From the NCBI RefSeq assembly GCF_964199755.1, contig NC_133907.1:3539001-3603000 (forward strand): DNA of 64,000 nt, read 5' to 3'. Of this stretch, positions 13,315 to 24,684 are shown one piece after another. The stretch comes from Larus michahellis. Taxonomy: Eukaryota; Chordata; Aves; Charadriiformes; Laridae. Under the pieces are notes generated by a model. The model was not told the origin of the DNA. It made no database searches and saw only the letters and a program-made list of their open reading frames with translations. Position 1 is the first letter of the stretch. Every line of letters starts with the position of its first letter. Made by a program: the position numbers and the translations under genes.

Positions 13315-13745
13315 TTGGGGAGCTGGGGCGGGGCGGGGGGGTGTCTCTGTCCCTCTCTTTTGGGAGACGGGCCGGCGGTGGGAGCGGGGCGGCTGAGATC
13401 CACCCTCTCCCCGGAGGCAACCGCGGAGGGCGGGGAGGGATGCCCGCAGCCCCGGGGATGGGGGGGGACGAGGGGAGACACGAGTACCGGAGACCCCCTG
13501 TGCCCCCCCACCCCGTTCCCCAGCTGCAAAGGGGCGAGAAAGCCCCTTCCCTCCCCGGCTGCCGGGCTCGGCCGCGGGACCGGTCGGTCGCCCCAAGGGC
13601 CCCCGGACCCGCAGGGGGGCGGCGGGGGCTGCACGGGGAGGTGGCGGGGGGGGAGACAGCCGGAGGGTCCCCCCGAGGGTCCCCCCCCGCCCCTGGGCTC
13701 CTGCGGCCGCCGGCCCCTCACCTCGAAGCGGGGACGGAGCTGAGG
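13315..13745. promoter_or_regulatory. CpG-rich patch after the minisatellite
   Basis: Dense GC with many CpGs and G-runs (13328-13336, 13616-13652) and no credible coding frame. It could be an island for an unannotated lncRNA or an enhancer/Polycomb-type element. Confidence 0.45.
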
Positions 13746-14200
13746 CAGGAGGCTCAAAAGAGCAATTTCACAATCGCCTATTAAAATTAGGCTGGGCGGA
13801 ATTGCATTTCCCCGTCCCTTTAATCCAATAAGTCAGAACTTCTTAACTGATTAATTACAAAATTAATGAGTAAAATGGCAGGGTTTCAGTGAGGCGGGAT
13901 GGTAAGGGGATTTTTTTTTTTTTGTAATGTTGGTCTCTTTAAAAAGACTGATGGAAATAAAGTTACCTCAAAGCATCAGGGTGCTTTGATGCCTATAATA
14001 GCAATTTAGTTATTACACTAATAGATTTCCTCTTTATTTTTAACTAGGCATTGTTAAATATGTTCTTGTTTTGTCTGAACGAGGAATATTTGAGTTCGCA
14101 TTTTTCATTATACGAATTCTCCCCGCGCAAAGAATTCTTTCGCGTTCTTCCTCCGCCTTAAATCTCCGCATTAAAGCGAGATTATCAGGCGCACTTCACG
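13746..14200. promoter_or_regulatory. AT-rich block with homeodomain-type words (candidate enhancer)
   Basis: An abrupt change from CpG-rich to AT-rich sequence. It contains CCAATAA, GATTAATTAC and AATTAATGAG (about 13826-13870), an 8-bp inverted repeat TCAAAGCA/TGCTTTGA (13968-13975, 13982-13989) and GCATTGTT. This resembles conserved noncoding elements at developmental loci, but I cannot test conservation here. Confidence 0.35.
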
Positions 14201-15289
14201 GGGAGAGCAGGACTGACACAAAAAAAAAAACAACCAACCCACCCCATAACCGTATATCACCCGGCGATGCACCCAGCAGCCTCTCAGCAGCAGAGGCTGT
14301 GTTTACAAACACGCTCTTTCCCCCTGGAAACTCTTGCATCAAACTTAGCACAACCGACCCCCGAGATTGAAACCTCTACCCAGAATCCCAAATAGACGGG
14401 GTTGATGGTTTGAGGTAGCACCAAAACGTCAGTTCAATGCGCATTAAACGGACGCATCTTCCCCCCCACCCCGCAAAACTCCGCTGGAGAAAATACGGAT
14501 CTGACGCTGCAGCAGCAAAGATACAGTAGTTTTCCCCTCTCATAATGAACTCCGAGGTGCCTTCATTTCAGCGGATTGTCATGCTTGTCACAGAGGAATC
14601 AGAGGCAGAGATGTCTGCCAGAGTGGTATTTGCAGGTATTTACACTTGATTTTTCCCCGTTAAAGGCGCAGCGCGGATGCTGCCGCACGGCTGGGAGCGG
14701 AGCCGGGTACCGGCGCGGCTGCCGCCGGGCTGCTTTCCTGCTGCCGAATTTGTTTGGAAAGCTCTCTTTAATCCAACAGGCTCCTGCCTCCATTAGAGAC
14801 TAATATTTTTAGGGCAAATATTTAAGGAGAGGTGAAAATTGAGGTCTTTTTTTTTTTTTTTCCCCCTTCTCGAAGCACTTCTGGTAAATAAAGGCAGAGG
14901 CAAAGGGGACAGCAGTGATGCCCAGTACAACACAAATCCCTGTTTGTCCCCTCGGCAGTCCCTTGGCGAGTGGAGCATCAGGAGCAGGAAGGTGCCTCTC
15001 CCCTTTACCGGGACCCCCGTTAGAGAGATGGGCTGATTTTTTGTACGGGAGGCTGGAAAACCCACGATGACAATACTTTTTTTCCTCCTTTCCTTAGAGT
15101 AAAACAATCCCCCCCCTCAAGCCCCTACGGCCAGGAGCGCGTTCCTAGGGATGGCTCGGGATAAATATATTGCCCAAAAGCAAAAAAAAAATAAAATTAA
15201 ATGCTGTGCGTTTTTTTCTAGGAAAAAAGGGCTTCCCATAGCAAACCTGGTGTCACTGCCTAATGTCACGCCGCTCTCCCAAACACAGA
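14201..15289. other. Intergenic, no gene recognised
   Basis: Mixed composition with an A-run (14219-14230) and a T-run (about 14847-14861). A non-repetitive stretch around 14540-14660 looks complex enough to be functional, but no specific signal supports a call. Confidence 0.5.
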
Positions 15290-15550
15290 ACTGAGTATTG
15301 AAGTTCCCCCCGGGAAGGGGCGCGGGTTTGGAGGGGAGGGGGCGCGGGGATGCCCCTGCCCGCGGTGCCGCGGCCCCGGCCGGGCTCAGCCCCGGCTTTT
15401 CCCCGTTCATTCCCCCCTGGGCACTGGAGGAATGACGGCGCTAAAGCCGCTGCTCAGTTCCCCTGCCCCGTTCCGAGGGGTACAACGCCGAAATTAGGCG
15501 TGAAACGGGGAAACGCGGCCGCGGCCGCCTTCGAGGGGGAGACGTGTCCT
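15290..15550. promoter_or_regulatory. CpG-rich patch
   Basis: Short CpG-dense region including CGCGGCCGCGGCCGCC-type runs (about 15512-15528). No coding frame is supported. Confidence 0.4.
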
Positions 15551-16369
15551 TGCCTGTATGGACAGACGGACAGCAACGGAGACGTACCGGCTCGGTACCC
15601 ACGGGAGCTATAGGAATTTAAACATCTATTCCGCGAAATATCTGCATAAACTGGGTATATATTGCACGCGCTGAAGTTGTGCAAACACAGCTGGAAAGGT
15701 CTGGAGCACGCAGGGCGTTACAAGCACACATGGTGCGTAAACACACATGCAGCCCGGCCGTATAAATATACCTGCCACCCCAATTATATATGCATTACAC
15801 ACATATATCTATATAAAACCCGGTGCATTCGGTATAGCCACGCAAACGGAGCAGTAAAGCTGTCCCTGGCAAGTGGACCATGCTGCACGCATGGGAGAGG
15901 GGCTGCGGCTGTGCCCACCAGCATCGTGGGGGCATTTGCTCCCATTTTATCACCCCCCTCCCTGAGGCAGATCCATGCTCGTTCTCGGGGCTGCCCCGAG
16001 CAGGTGGCGGGGAGCAGGGCCTGGGGGCTCTGGGGGCTGTGCTGAGGTATGGGGGGGGGGTGTCTGAGCACCCCCATCCTGCACCCCCCCATCCGGGATA
16101 AACATCCATGGCTGGGATGAGTTGGGGGTGCAGGAGAAGGCAAAGTCAGAGGGATGTTATGCGGGGAGGAGGAAATCATGGGGGGCTTTTTTGGGGAGGA
16201 CAGCACCAGCCGGACGTGTCCCCAGCGAGGGGACAGCCCTCACACCCTCTGCCCAGTGTTCAGGGCCCGCTCACAGCCAGACCCCCGTCCCGTCGCCCTT
16301 GGTGCAGTCAGAGCCTGCTCCTGGTTTTCCAGAACCGTTTACCAATATTTTGCAGAAATCCCATTAAAT
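15551..16369. other. Intergenic, no gene recognised
   Basis: Includes a TATA-rich stretch (about 15765-15815) and G-runs (16050-16060). No credible coding or RNA gene. Confidence 0.5.
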
Positions 16370-16500
16370 AAATGGCGGGCGGTATTTAAACATAGCGCTG
16401 TAATTATTAATTCCCCCCACATCCCCCCCATCTCAAATGCAAGGGTTTAATTGGCTCCAAGACGAGGAAGCTACAAGCAGTGTTATAAAATGAACTGACC
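16370..16500. promoter_or_regulatory. Candidate conserved noncoding element
   Basis: Contains TGTAATTATTAATTCC (homeodomain-type words), CATTAAATAAATGG and GGTTTAATTGG in an otherwise GC-rich neighbourhood. The call rests only on word composition. Confidence 0.25.
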
Positions 16501-18239
16501 CCGCGAAATGATGCAACATCTGGAGGCAGGGCAGCCAGGGAGGCAAGAGCATCTCAGCAGAGCATCCCTACATGCAGCCTGCGCGGACAGGAAGGGCCCT
16601 ACCGAGCCGCATCCCGGCTTCTGCCTCGGGAATCCCGGGCAGCCCTCGGAAGCCCCCGAGCATGTTAAGAAAGAGAAGCCCCTTGGTACTTACCTGCCCA
16701 CAGCGTGGCACATCCCCTCACCACCTGCAGAAGAGGAGCCCTCTTCTTTCAAACAGCCCTAAAAAACTTCCCCTGAGTCCAGCCGGGCGATTATTTTTTT
16801 AGAGCTAATCAAGGAAATAAAGTTAAAGAGGAGGAGAGTTCCTCTTGTTTGGGGTCTGATTTGGGGGAAGGAGGGGGTGGGGGAAGTTAAAGGGACCAGT
16901 TGCTGCCCACTGCTTTGACCAGTGAGGGATTCAACCCTTATTACCATTTTGTTTTTGTCCAGATTTGAAAGTAGGGCCCCCTGCATTCAAATCATCGCCC
17001 TCCATCGTTATTGTAAAGGACAGGCCTTAGTGGGCCCCCTTTGGATTGTCCTCCATTAACAATCCCTTCTTTTGTGGAGGTGTTTCTTTTTCTATTCACA
17101 CACATCCCTGATGGTACTTCAGGCCCAGCTCTTAAAGAAACTGTTTGCAAAATTATACCTTTCCGCATGCTACTCCACAAGGAAGCAGGGAACTGTAGTT
17201 AGGAAAACATTATTGAGGCTTGTAATTTAATTAAAAATGCTAAAGCTGGCAAAGGGGAAGGGAGAAAGGGAAAAAGACCGTAAGGGTGCAAAAGCAGGAA
17301 CCAGGTTTATTTTATTTTTAACCTCCGCAGCAGCATGTCCCTCAACGGCCAGGGTTGGGGTGTGCGGGGAAGCGCTCGCACTCCTGCCTGCACCCGCAGC
17401 CTGCCCACAACTGTACGCGCACCCGCGCTCTCTGGCCACGGCACAGATGAGGCATCCAGATACCCTTAAGCGAATAATGTTTTTAAAATGTGAATGTGCA
17501 ACCTTGGATGCGCGTGGACAGACCCCGAAAGGCACGGCCGTGCAGCAGGCGCCGGCAGCTGCCCGGTGCTCAGGGCAAAGCCCTCGCCTGAGGTAGATGT
17601 GCGGGGAGTTCCACATGTGCACCCCGTTAATCTCCTCCCAAAAACCTCCTGCCTTAAGAGTTTAGGCTGAAATAAAGGTGGAGGAGCTGCATCCCATTCA
17701 GCGTCCTCACTATCAGAAAGGCTCAGAAGCACGTCTGCAGCGAGGATGCCCTTCCTTTGGTTATTGTTGTTATCCCTGTCGCCAACAGATCTGTAAATGT
17801 TCAAAGAGCAACACGACTTTAAAAAAAAATAATAATAATTCAGCTGGCGAAGCAGGGCAGAGCCTGACCTCCAGCTCCATGGATGAGTGCTTCGCTGGGA
17901 CCCCTGCTGAGCCAATGTGGACCTTCAACATCAACTCAGAAATTGGTGTGATTTGCCTGGGAAACCAGCAGTCATAGAGCAACTGGCCTTGACAAGATGA
18001 AGAGGAAATGTATAGAAGACGTTTAATGGGTCGCAAAAGGAGGAGGGGGGAGAAACCCAGCCTGGAGTGCTGCATTTATATCTTTGGAGGGGCCCTTCTG
18101 CAGGAAAGGAAGAAGCAGGGCTGGGGAAGGGAGACTTTCCCAAGTTGGGCTTCATTTCCCAGCCACCAGAAGCCATTTGGGAATGCTCTGCCCTGCAAAA
18201 GGTTATTTCCTTGTCCCTGGCTGGGACTCGGGCCCGGGC
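16501..18239. other. Intergenic apart from the SOX-like pair
   Basis: Outside the inverted SOX-like pair at 17043-17065, no gene, repeat family or RNA is recognised. Confidence 0.5.
17043..17065. promoter_or_regulatory. Inverted pair of SOX-like sites
   Basis: GGATTGT (17043-17049) and ACAATCC (17059-17065) are exact reverse complements with a 9-bp spacer. ATTGT/ACAAT are SOX-family core words, and another TTATTGT lies upstream near 17010. Role as an enhancer is inference. Confidence 0.35.
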
Positions 18240-18450
18240 TGGGCTTCCAATAAAAACGGTGATTTCTTTAATGTCAGTGAATAGCTGAAGGCAGGCCGGC
18301 TGGCGAGGCTTTGTACATAGACGCACTGGGCTTGGATTATGCACGCCTAATCGCCTAATTTTCTTCGAGTGATCTGGATGCCGTACTCTTGGGCTGTGGA
18401 ACATTTTATAAATAGCTGTGCTTGGAGTTAATATGATTTACTGGAGAGAG
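18240..18450. promoter_or_regulatory. Candidate enhancer with GGATTA and tandem CGCCTAAT
   Basis: GGATTA (18334-18339, an OTX/PITX-type word) is followed by CGCCTAAT twice in tandem (18344-18359). The surrounding 200 bp is balanced, complex sequence rather than repeat. Function is inferred only. Confidence 0.3.
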
Positions 18451-21400
18451 ACCGGTTAAGCAATTCCCCACCTAAGTAGAGCAGTAATGAACAGGCTCTG
18501 GAGAAGATGCCTTCCCCACCGGCCTCAAGAGGGGGTGGGCAGGGAAGCAGGGATGCAGAGGGGTGATGTTTATTTGTGTGCGTGCACAGAGTGCCATTGA
18601 TTTTTAATTGTATTAAAAGAATTGCAGTAGCCACAGGCTGCCTCTAGGACTGGACTTTTCCCTCAAATATGTACAGTGAAGCCATGGCCTCCCCCCTCCT
18701 GCTAATGCTTGCTGCCGCGGCAAAACCCCAGGGCAGGAGCGAGTGGGGACACAGAGCCCTGTCCCCCCCGACCCTTGCAGACCCCTTCCCTTTCCTCTTC
18801 CCTTTTCCCTTCCCCTTCCAGGAAGCCAAACCAAACCAGAAGATGCCTGTGCTATCCCGGTCCCCACTGCTCCTGGCCGGGGAACCTCCATCTCTGCGGG
18901 GGGGAGGTATCAGCAGAGCCAGGCTGACCCCTGAGCACTGGGAGCATCCCTGGGCCTGTCCCCATCCACCAGGGAGGGTATAGTGGCTCCAGGCTTGGCC
19001 AGAAGAGTCAGCAGAGCCTGGAGATCCAGGGGAGTGGGGGGTGATGAGGGTAGGGACCCCACATACACGGCTGCTGAAGCCCTTAGTCAAGCCCTTAACC
19101 GAAGACACTGTGATCTCAGTGAAAACGGCAGTGGGGTCTCCTGTGCAGGGACCTCTCTCCTCCCCATCCCCAGACAAAACCCATCCTGGGACAACGTCGT
19201 GAGGCTTGGGGGAGCATTGCTGCGACCAGGGGTGCTCCCCGGGGAAAGAAGGGGCAGAGGCTTAGAGATGATGAAAGCGACTTTCTGCACTTAAAAAACG
19301 GAAAGAAGAGACAATATATAAGGCTCAAAAGAAAAGGCAGTGGCGGTGCAGGGAAACTGTGAAAAGGCTGTCCTCCCCCTGGCTCTGCGCAGCAGCTGGG
19401 GGAGCCTGGGGACAGGGATGAAGTGTTCGGGCCTGAGCCACCCAGCCTGGGCAGGCAGGGAGAGGGCAGCCAGCCCTGGTTGGGGCCAGCGTTTTGAGCG
19501 TGGAGGTGGTGGCTCATTGCTCACATCCCACCCGAGAGGTAGGAGACACCCCATGCAGGGACAGAGGGAGGGTCCCCCATCCCCGCCAAGACTCACCCCT
19601 CACCCTGGTTGTGCCAGGGAGGGGCCACATACCCCCTGTTACAGCGTACCCCCCGTTACAGCAAGGCGGGGGGCCCCCCGGGGCAGCCCCCGCTCTCCCC
19701 ACAGCGGGGGGATGTCGGTCCCCACTCCCAGCCCCGCTCGCACAAGCGCAGCATCCACGCTGCACCGCAGGCACACAATAACCAGGAGCCTTCCTCCCCC
19801 CACCCCATCTCCCAGCCCTCAGCCGTGCCTTCGCGAGGTGACTGGGAAAAAATTAGGCTGGAAACCGTCCTGGTGATTGATACAACCAAATAAACATCTC
19901 TAGGGAAAGGGGAGAAAGGGGGGAAAAAAAGCCTTTCTCCAGCGCAGAGCACTGAGAGGGGAAGCAGGTAATTAGCTATGTGATGGAGCAATCCTCTCCT
20001 GCAGAGGAAATTCCTGACACCAGAATTCTGCCCTGCGAAACCATGCGTGACCCAAGTGAGGAATTTTATTATTTTATTTTTTTTTCCTTTCCCCTTTTTA
20101 AAATTAAGATCATTATATGTTTTTTTAAATGTCAAGCCCAGGAATAAGTGGAGGGGGTGGGGGTTGGGGGAGCTGCGGGCATTCTTCACTTCAGAAGCTT
20201 GAATGTTTCAAAGTTGCTGCTGTGCTGTTAGCTGACGGCTATTGTGTGTGTTTAAGGCTGGGGGGGGGGCGTGAGGAGGGGGCTCGGACCCCCCGTTGGT
20301 GTGGATTTGCTGTCCAAAGACCGTTAGAAAGAGGCAAGAATGAATGAGATTGAATGGAATTGTAATGCACAAGGCCCTCCTCCTTTCTCAAGGAGCTGGG
20401 AGGCCAGGAAAGCGAGTCGTGGGGAGAGCAGGCAGCTTTTCCTCCACATAGGAAGAGGCTTTGCAAATCAGCAAATTGTATATTTCTAGGGGAAGAAGGG
20501 AGGGAGGGGGGTTATTTATTTTTTTCTATTACAGATCTGGGGGAGGAAAAAAAAAAAAAAAACCCTGCAGCAGCCAAGAAGACCAAAAGGAGACAGAGAG
20601 AGGAAAAGAGGGAGAGGAGACTTGATAGAAAAATCTGATTCCCAAACCTCTTGTAAGTGTAATTACTTTCTAAGAAAATGAATTGCTTTCTAAGAAAAAG
20701 AAAAAAATGTAGAAGAATGCCTGAAATTATAGCAGGGACCAAACTCTGTTGATCTCTTTTCTACGCAGCGAGATTTCCAGGGCAGAAACCAGAGGCCTAG
20801 AATCGGCAAAACCTTTCTCTGAGATTTGAAAGAGATCTGGGCTTCATTTTAAAGAGATTTTGCTTTCTCCTCCAGGCTGCGGGGCAGGATGCAGCATCGG
20901 GATGCTCAGGATGGCGACGGGGCACTGGGCGCTGAGCGCTGCTCTGGTACCTGGGCCACATCCTGGTGCAGACAGACAGACAAAGGCTGTTTTGTTATTG
21001 ATTTATTCAGCAAAAATGAGGAGGGAAATGAAATATTTCGGGTGTTTTGTGAGCGCTCTGCAGTGTATGCATGCATGTGTGTGTGTGTACGTGTGTGTCA
21101 CGCTGCCCGGGACAGGGCTGAGCGTAGGTTTTCTATGGTTTGTTGTGCCGCAGTTGATTTCGGGTTCAATCTTGTGTATTTTTCTAATGTGGTCATCTAT
21201 GCATGGCGGAGTCGGAGTTTGGAAATGGAAGGAAAGTGGAGGCATGTTGCTTGTCTCTGGGATTTCTTTGTTCGGGGAACAGTAGGTGGTAGGTTTAAAA
21301 AGGCAGAGAGCAAAAGAGGGGGAGAAGAAGAAAGAAACGAAAAAGAAAAAAAATGGCCTTTTGCAAATCATCTGACTATTTTCTTCCGGGATGTAGAAAT

Positions 21401-21699
21401 GCTGCATTAGAGATTAAGGAAAGGCCGTGCTTGAGACAAAATGTCTCACTGGAAGTGTTAATAAAATAGCAGCCAAACCCCAGCCTGCTTTTAAAGCCTG
21501 CAACTCTGGCAGAGGCTGCAGGGCCGTTGGGGGGGGGAGTGAGCTGGGGGGGGGTATTTCATGGTAAACTTTGGAGGGGTGAACTGTTGGTGGGGTTTGT
21601 TTTAAAGCAGAAATAAAGCCCTGCCGTATGACATCGCACGGGGCTTCGCATTGACAGGAGAGGGTCAAAATCTCCCATTCCCGCTTCGCTCTGGGGTGG
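18451..21699. other. Intergenic, GC-rich, simple repeats
   Basis: ORFs here follow GC content and are not supported. Contains an A16 run (20547-20562), a 13-bp direct duplication (CTTTCTAAGAAAA, twice within 20667-20700) and a TG run (about 21075-21098). Confidence 0.5.
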
Positions 21700-22340
21700 G
21701 GGGGAGTAAAATAAAACCCGCGGGCTCTCGGGGGGGATTCACCGTGGGGGGGGAAGAGGCTGGTGAAGGAGGGCACTCTGCCCGCACGGGTGACAGACAG
21801 ACAGAGCCCCCCCCGCAGCCCTTCGGCTGAGTAAAGACCTCTCCGGACGGGGGCACGAAGGAAAAACACCGCCTGCTCTAGGGGGAGAAACAATCCCCAT
21901 CACACGCCACCCCCCCGGACTGAACCGCGCACCGCCACCGACGCTCCGCTCCTTCAATACCATGGACAGCGAAAGCGGGGCCGGGGGGGAGCCCGGCGCT
22001 GCGGCCGGTACCGGCGCCGGAACCGGGGCCGGGGCTGAGACCAGTAACGGGGCTGGGGGCCAGTGCCGGGGCCAGTACCGGGGCCGGGGGCCGGCCGGAG
22101 TCGGTACCCAGGCCGGCGGCCGATACTGGGTTGGGGGGACGCCGGTACGGGGCGGGGGGGAGGCCGGTACCGGGGAGAGGCCACCCCGCACAGTCCGGGC
22201 ATCCCCGGAGCTTCTCCCGGAGGAAAGCAGGCCTGGTGGGAAGCATCCTCGCTCGGGGCTGGGTGTGGAGGCCGGGTCCGAGTCTCCCCCGGGGCTGGGC
22301 CCGGTGCAAACGGTAAACCCTCGGGATAAGGAGAGCGGTT
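21700..22340. promoter_or_regulatory. CpG island with GC minisatellite
   Basis: CpG-dense region containing an imperfect tandem repeat (about 21975-22190). All long ORFs are repeat- or GC-driven on both strands, so no gene is called. It lies 4 kb upstream of miR-124-3. Confidence 0.45.
21975..22190 (+). repeat. Imperfect GC-rich tandem repeat (GGCCGGTACCGG-like)
   Basis: Repeated variants of GGGGCCAGTACCGG and GGCCGGTACC with unit lengths of about 12-18 bp. Many GGGG runs on the plus strand. Confidence 0.7.
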
Positions 22341-24060
22341 TCCTCCGTGTTAATTTGTTTAGGTTGTTTTCTTTTAAATCGATAAAAGATTGAGAGCCTT
22401 GGTCTGTCGGAGTAAATAGGTCAATATGGAATAGGCTCTAAATAAGCAGATTTATTTTTTTGTTAAGTTTCAGAAGACGAAAAGCTAAGGGAAAATTCCC
22501 TTCACTGCGTAATGTCAAATACTGATTTTCCCTGGTTTGGTGCTCATGTCCTCAACTGCAGTGTTATAAAAGAGGAAGAGAAAAACCTACACAAATAGGG
22601 ATGGAGGCTCACAGTGCTGTGGCTGCCTTTTAAATATGGCTCTTGAGTTCGGAAGGTGATATTTCACCTCACTGCAGTGTATTCCTGTTCATTCGCCGGT
22701 AGCCAAACGTGGCCCACCAGCTTTTTACGAGCTGCTATTTGGAGGCAGTTTCCCCCTCGGAGCCTGGTCTGGTGTGGCACAGCTCTTGGGGAGGGAGACG
22801 CCATCCTCAAAACAATTGTTTTGATATAGTGGGGAAGGGAACAGATCTCTCTTCTAGAGGTTATTACCCAGCTGTCCTGGAAATGCTCACGCTGCTGGGG
22901 CAGAGAGAGACTTACAAAGCTGGAGAAAGATGCCTTCCATCAAAACAATTGCATCCTGCCTCCCCCCACCTTACCCCCTTCCTAAGAAGAGGGAAAATAC
23001 CACAATGCATGGAAATACACACAGGCAAATAAATCCTTGCCTGAAAGCTGTTCTAGAGAATACACATAGCGCTGCTGGCCATAAAAGTTACTCTAGACGG
23101 GGAATAAGGGTGTGTAGAAACCCACAGACCTGCACCTCCCATCACAAAAATCAGTGTGAGTGTGTGTGTATACACTTTTTTTGGGGGGAAGGGGGGTGTC
23201 TGGAGGGGGAGGAATGGGTAATTAACAGTGAAGAAGCGGCTTGCTTACCGAAAAATTAAACACACGCAAGGCTTCTAAGCAAGAACCTCTTCTAGCTGGA
23301 CGTAGCCTGCTTGTTGTTAAAGATGTTTTCTCTCCCTAGAGATGAAATTCGGGTGACCCTAGATAAATAAATAAACCCCAGTGCCCATTTCCACTCTAAC
23401 AGCTGCCCCATGATCAGGTCTGTAAATTGAACCAAGAGCCGCAGCAAACCCATGTCTGACTGCTTTCCAGCTCGCAAAATGGATGTGGTGGAAGGATGTA
23501 GTGAGACACCAGATAAACTGCAAGCGCAGGATGCCCGAGAGGGACGGGGCGGTGGGGACAGCCACCTGGATGCCACGGCATAGGTTAGAGCAGGTTGAGG
23601 GCAGCAAATCTATAGGTGCTTTCAGCGTTTTCCAGGGTAGAAGTCTTAAAAAAAACAAAAAAAAATTACTCTCTCGGTTTGACACTTGGAAGTCAAAGCC
23701 ATTTCCTTTCAGGTCCTCACTCCTGTGAGTCTGTGCTTGTGTAGTATTAAGAAAAATCTAGCATTAAACCCCAAAATATAAAATTCGTATTGTATATTTA
23801 AAGGGAACCTCTTACTTTATATAACTCAGGACACATTGTCTCTTCTTGGAGAGAACGGGGGTGAAATCCTACACATTTCTTAAATTAAAAAAAAAAAAAG
23901 AAAACACATTTTAAAATTACATCCATGTCAGCTTTAAAGAAAATTATTGCTGATGTCTCTTTGAGCTTGGAAATATAACTGTAGGATGCAGCTTTCCCCT
24001 CCCCCTCTGCCCCTCCACCCCCTCCCTTCCCAACCAAAAAAAAAAAAAAAGAGAGAGAAA
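22341..24060. other. Intergenic, upstream region of MIR124-3
   Basis: No coding gene. Besides the palindrome at 22807-22824 it holds A-runs near 23888 and 24037 and otherwise complex sequence. Confidence 0.5.
22807..22824. other. 18-bp perfect palindrome with opposed SOX-like cores
   Basis: TCAAAACAATTGTTTTGA is self-complementary; AACAAT and ATTGTT are opposed SOX-type cores overlapping a CAATTG word. The left half, TCAAAACAATTG, recurs at 22940-22951. Confidence 0.8.
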
Positions 24061-24123
24061 AAAAAGAAAAGAAAAAGCAACAGAATATATAAAGCTCCTC
24101 TGATTAACAGTTTAGTTGCAGAA

Positions 24124-24137
24124 CCCTATTTATAGGG
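24124..24137. promoter_or_regulatory. MEF2-type site within a palindrome
   Basis: CCCTATTTATAGGG contains a consensus MEF2 box, CTATTTATAG (24126-24135), inside 6-bp inverted arms. A CAGCTG E-box lies about 60 bp downstream. MEF2 and bHLH factors cooperate in neurons and muscle, so enhancer or promoter use near MIR124-3 is plausible but unproven. Confidence 0.4.
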
Positions 24138-24365
24138 CACGCGCTCTCTATAACGCCTCGGTCTTCCAGCCCGTAGCAGCACATTATTGATGCAGCTGCA
24201 AGTGCTCAAAGCTTAAACAATATTTTTTTCCGAAAGCCCCAGCAGCCTGTCCGGGAGGAAGGTGGGGACGGGCTGGCGATGGAGTCCTGAATGTTACTCC
24301 TCCAGTTTCAAGGACATCTTGCTGATGAGGATTTGGTTAATGGAGGAGAACTTATGTCCTAGCGG

Positions 24366-24413
24366 TGACGTCATTGGGTCCCAATGTAATCCTCTTGTGC
24401 TGAACCCAATCAG
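24366..24413. promoter_or_regulatory. CRE plus paired CCAAT boxes, candidate pri-miR-124-3 promoter element
   Basis: A perfect CRE (TGACGTCA, 24366-24373) overlaps a perfect inverted repeat CATTGGG-T-CCCAATG (24372-24386), which is two opposed CCAAT boxes, followed by a further CCAATCAG (24406-24413). CREB/ATF and NF-Y sites in this arrangement are typical of core promoters. The cluster lies 1.8 kb upstream of the miR-124-3 hairpin, so a role in its primary transcript is inferred. Confidence 0.5.
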
Positions 24414-24684
24414 CAGATGTGCTGAGAGCCGGGATGCGGAGAAGAAGCTCTAATCCCTTAGACTGGATGAGATCAGCTGAAACAGCCAGGACTAGACCCC
24501 AAACCCCTCTGCTAGGAAGATCAAGAGAAAAGGGATAAATTGAGAGAGACGCCTCATAACCCCTTTAAAGAGCTTTGGAGAAGAGAAGAGAAAGATGGGT
24601 GGTGCACCAAGTTCATCTTGCTTTTAAAGCCTAGCGGGAGCCTGGTTTTCACTCTGATGAGGTCCTTCTGCATTGTTCCAGGGC

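Noticed and set aside
13065-13757. 229-230-codon minus-strand ORFs of C/P/L repeats
   Set aside because: Antisense reading of the same minisatellite and the CpG-rich patch.
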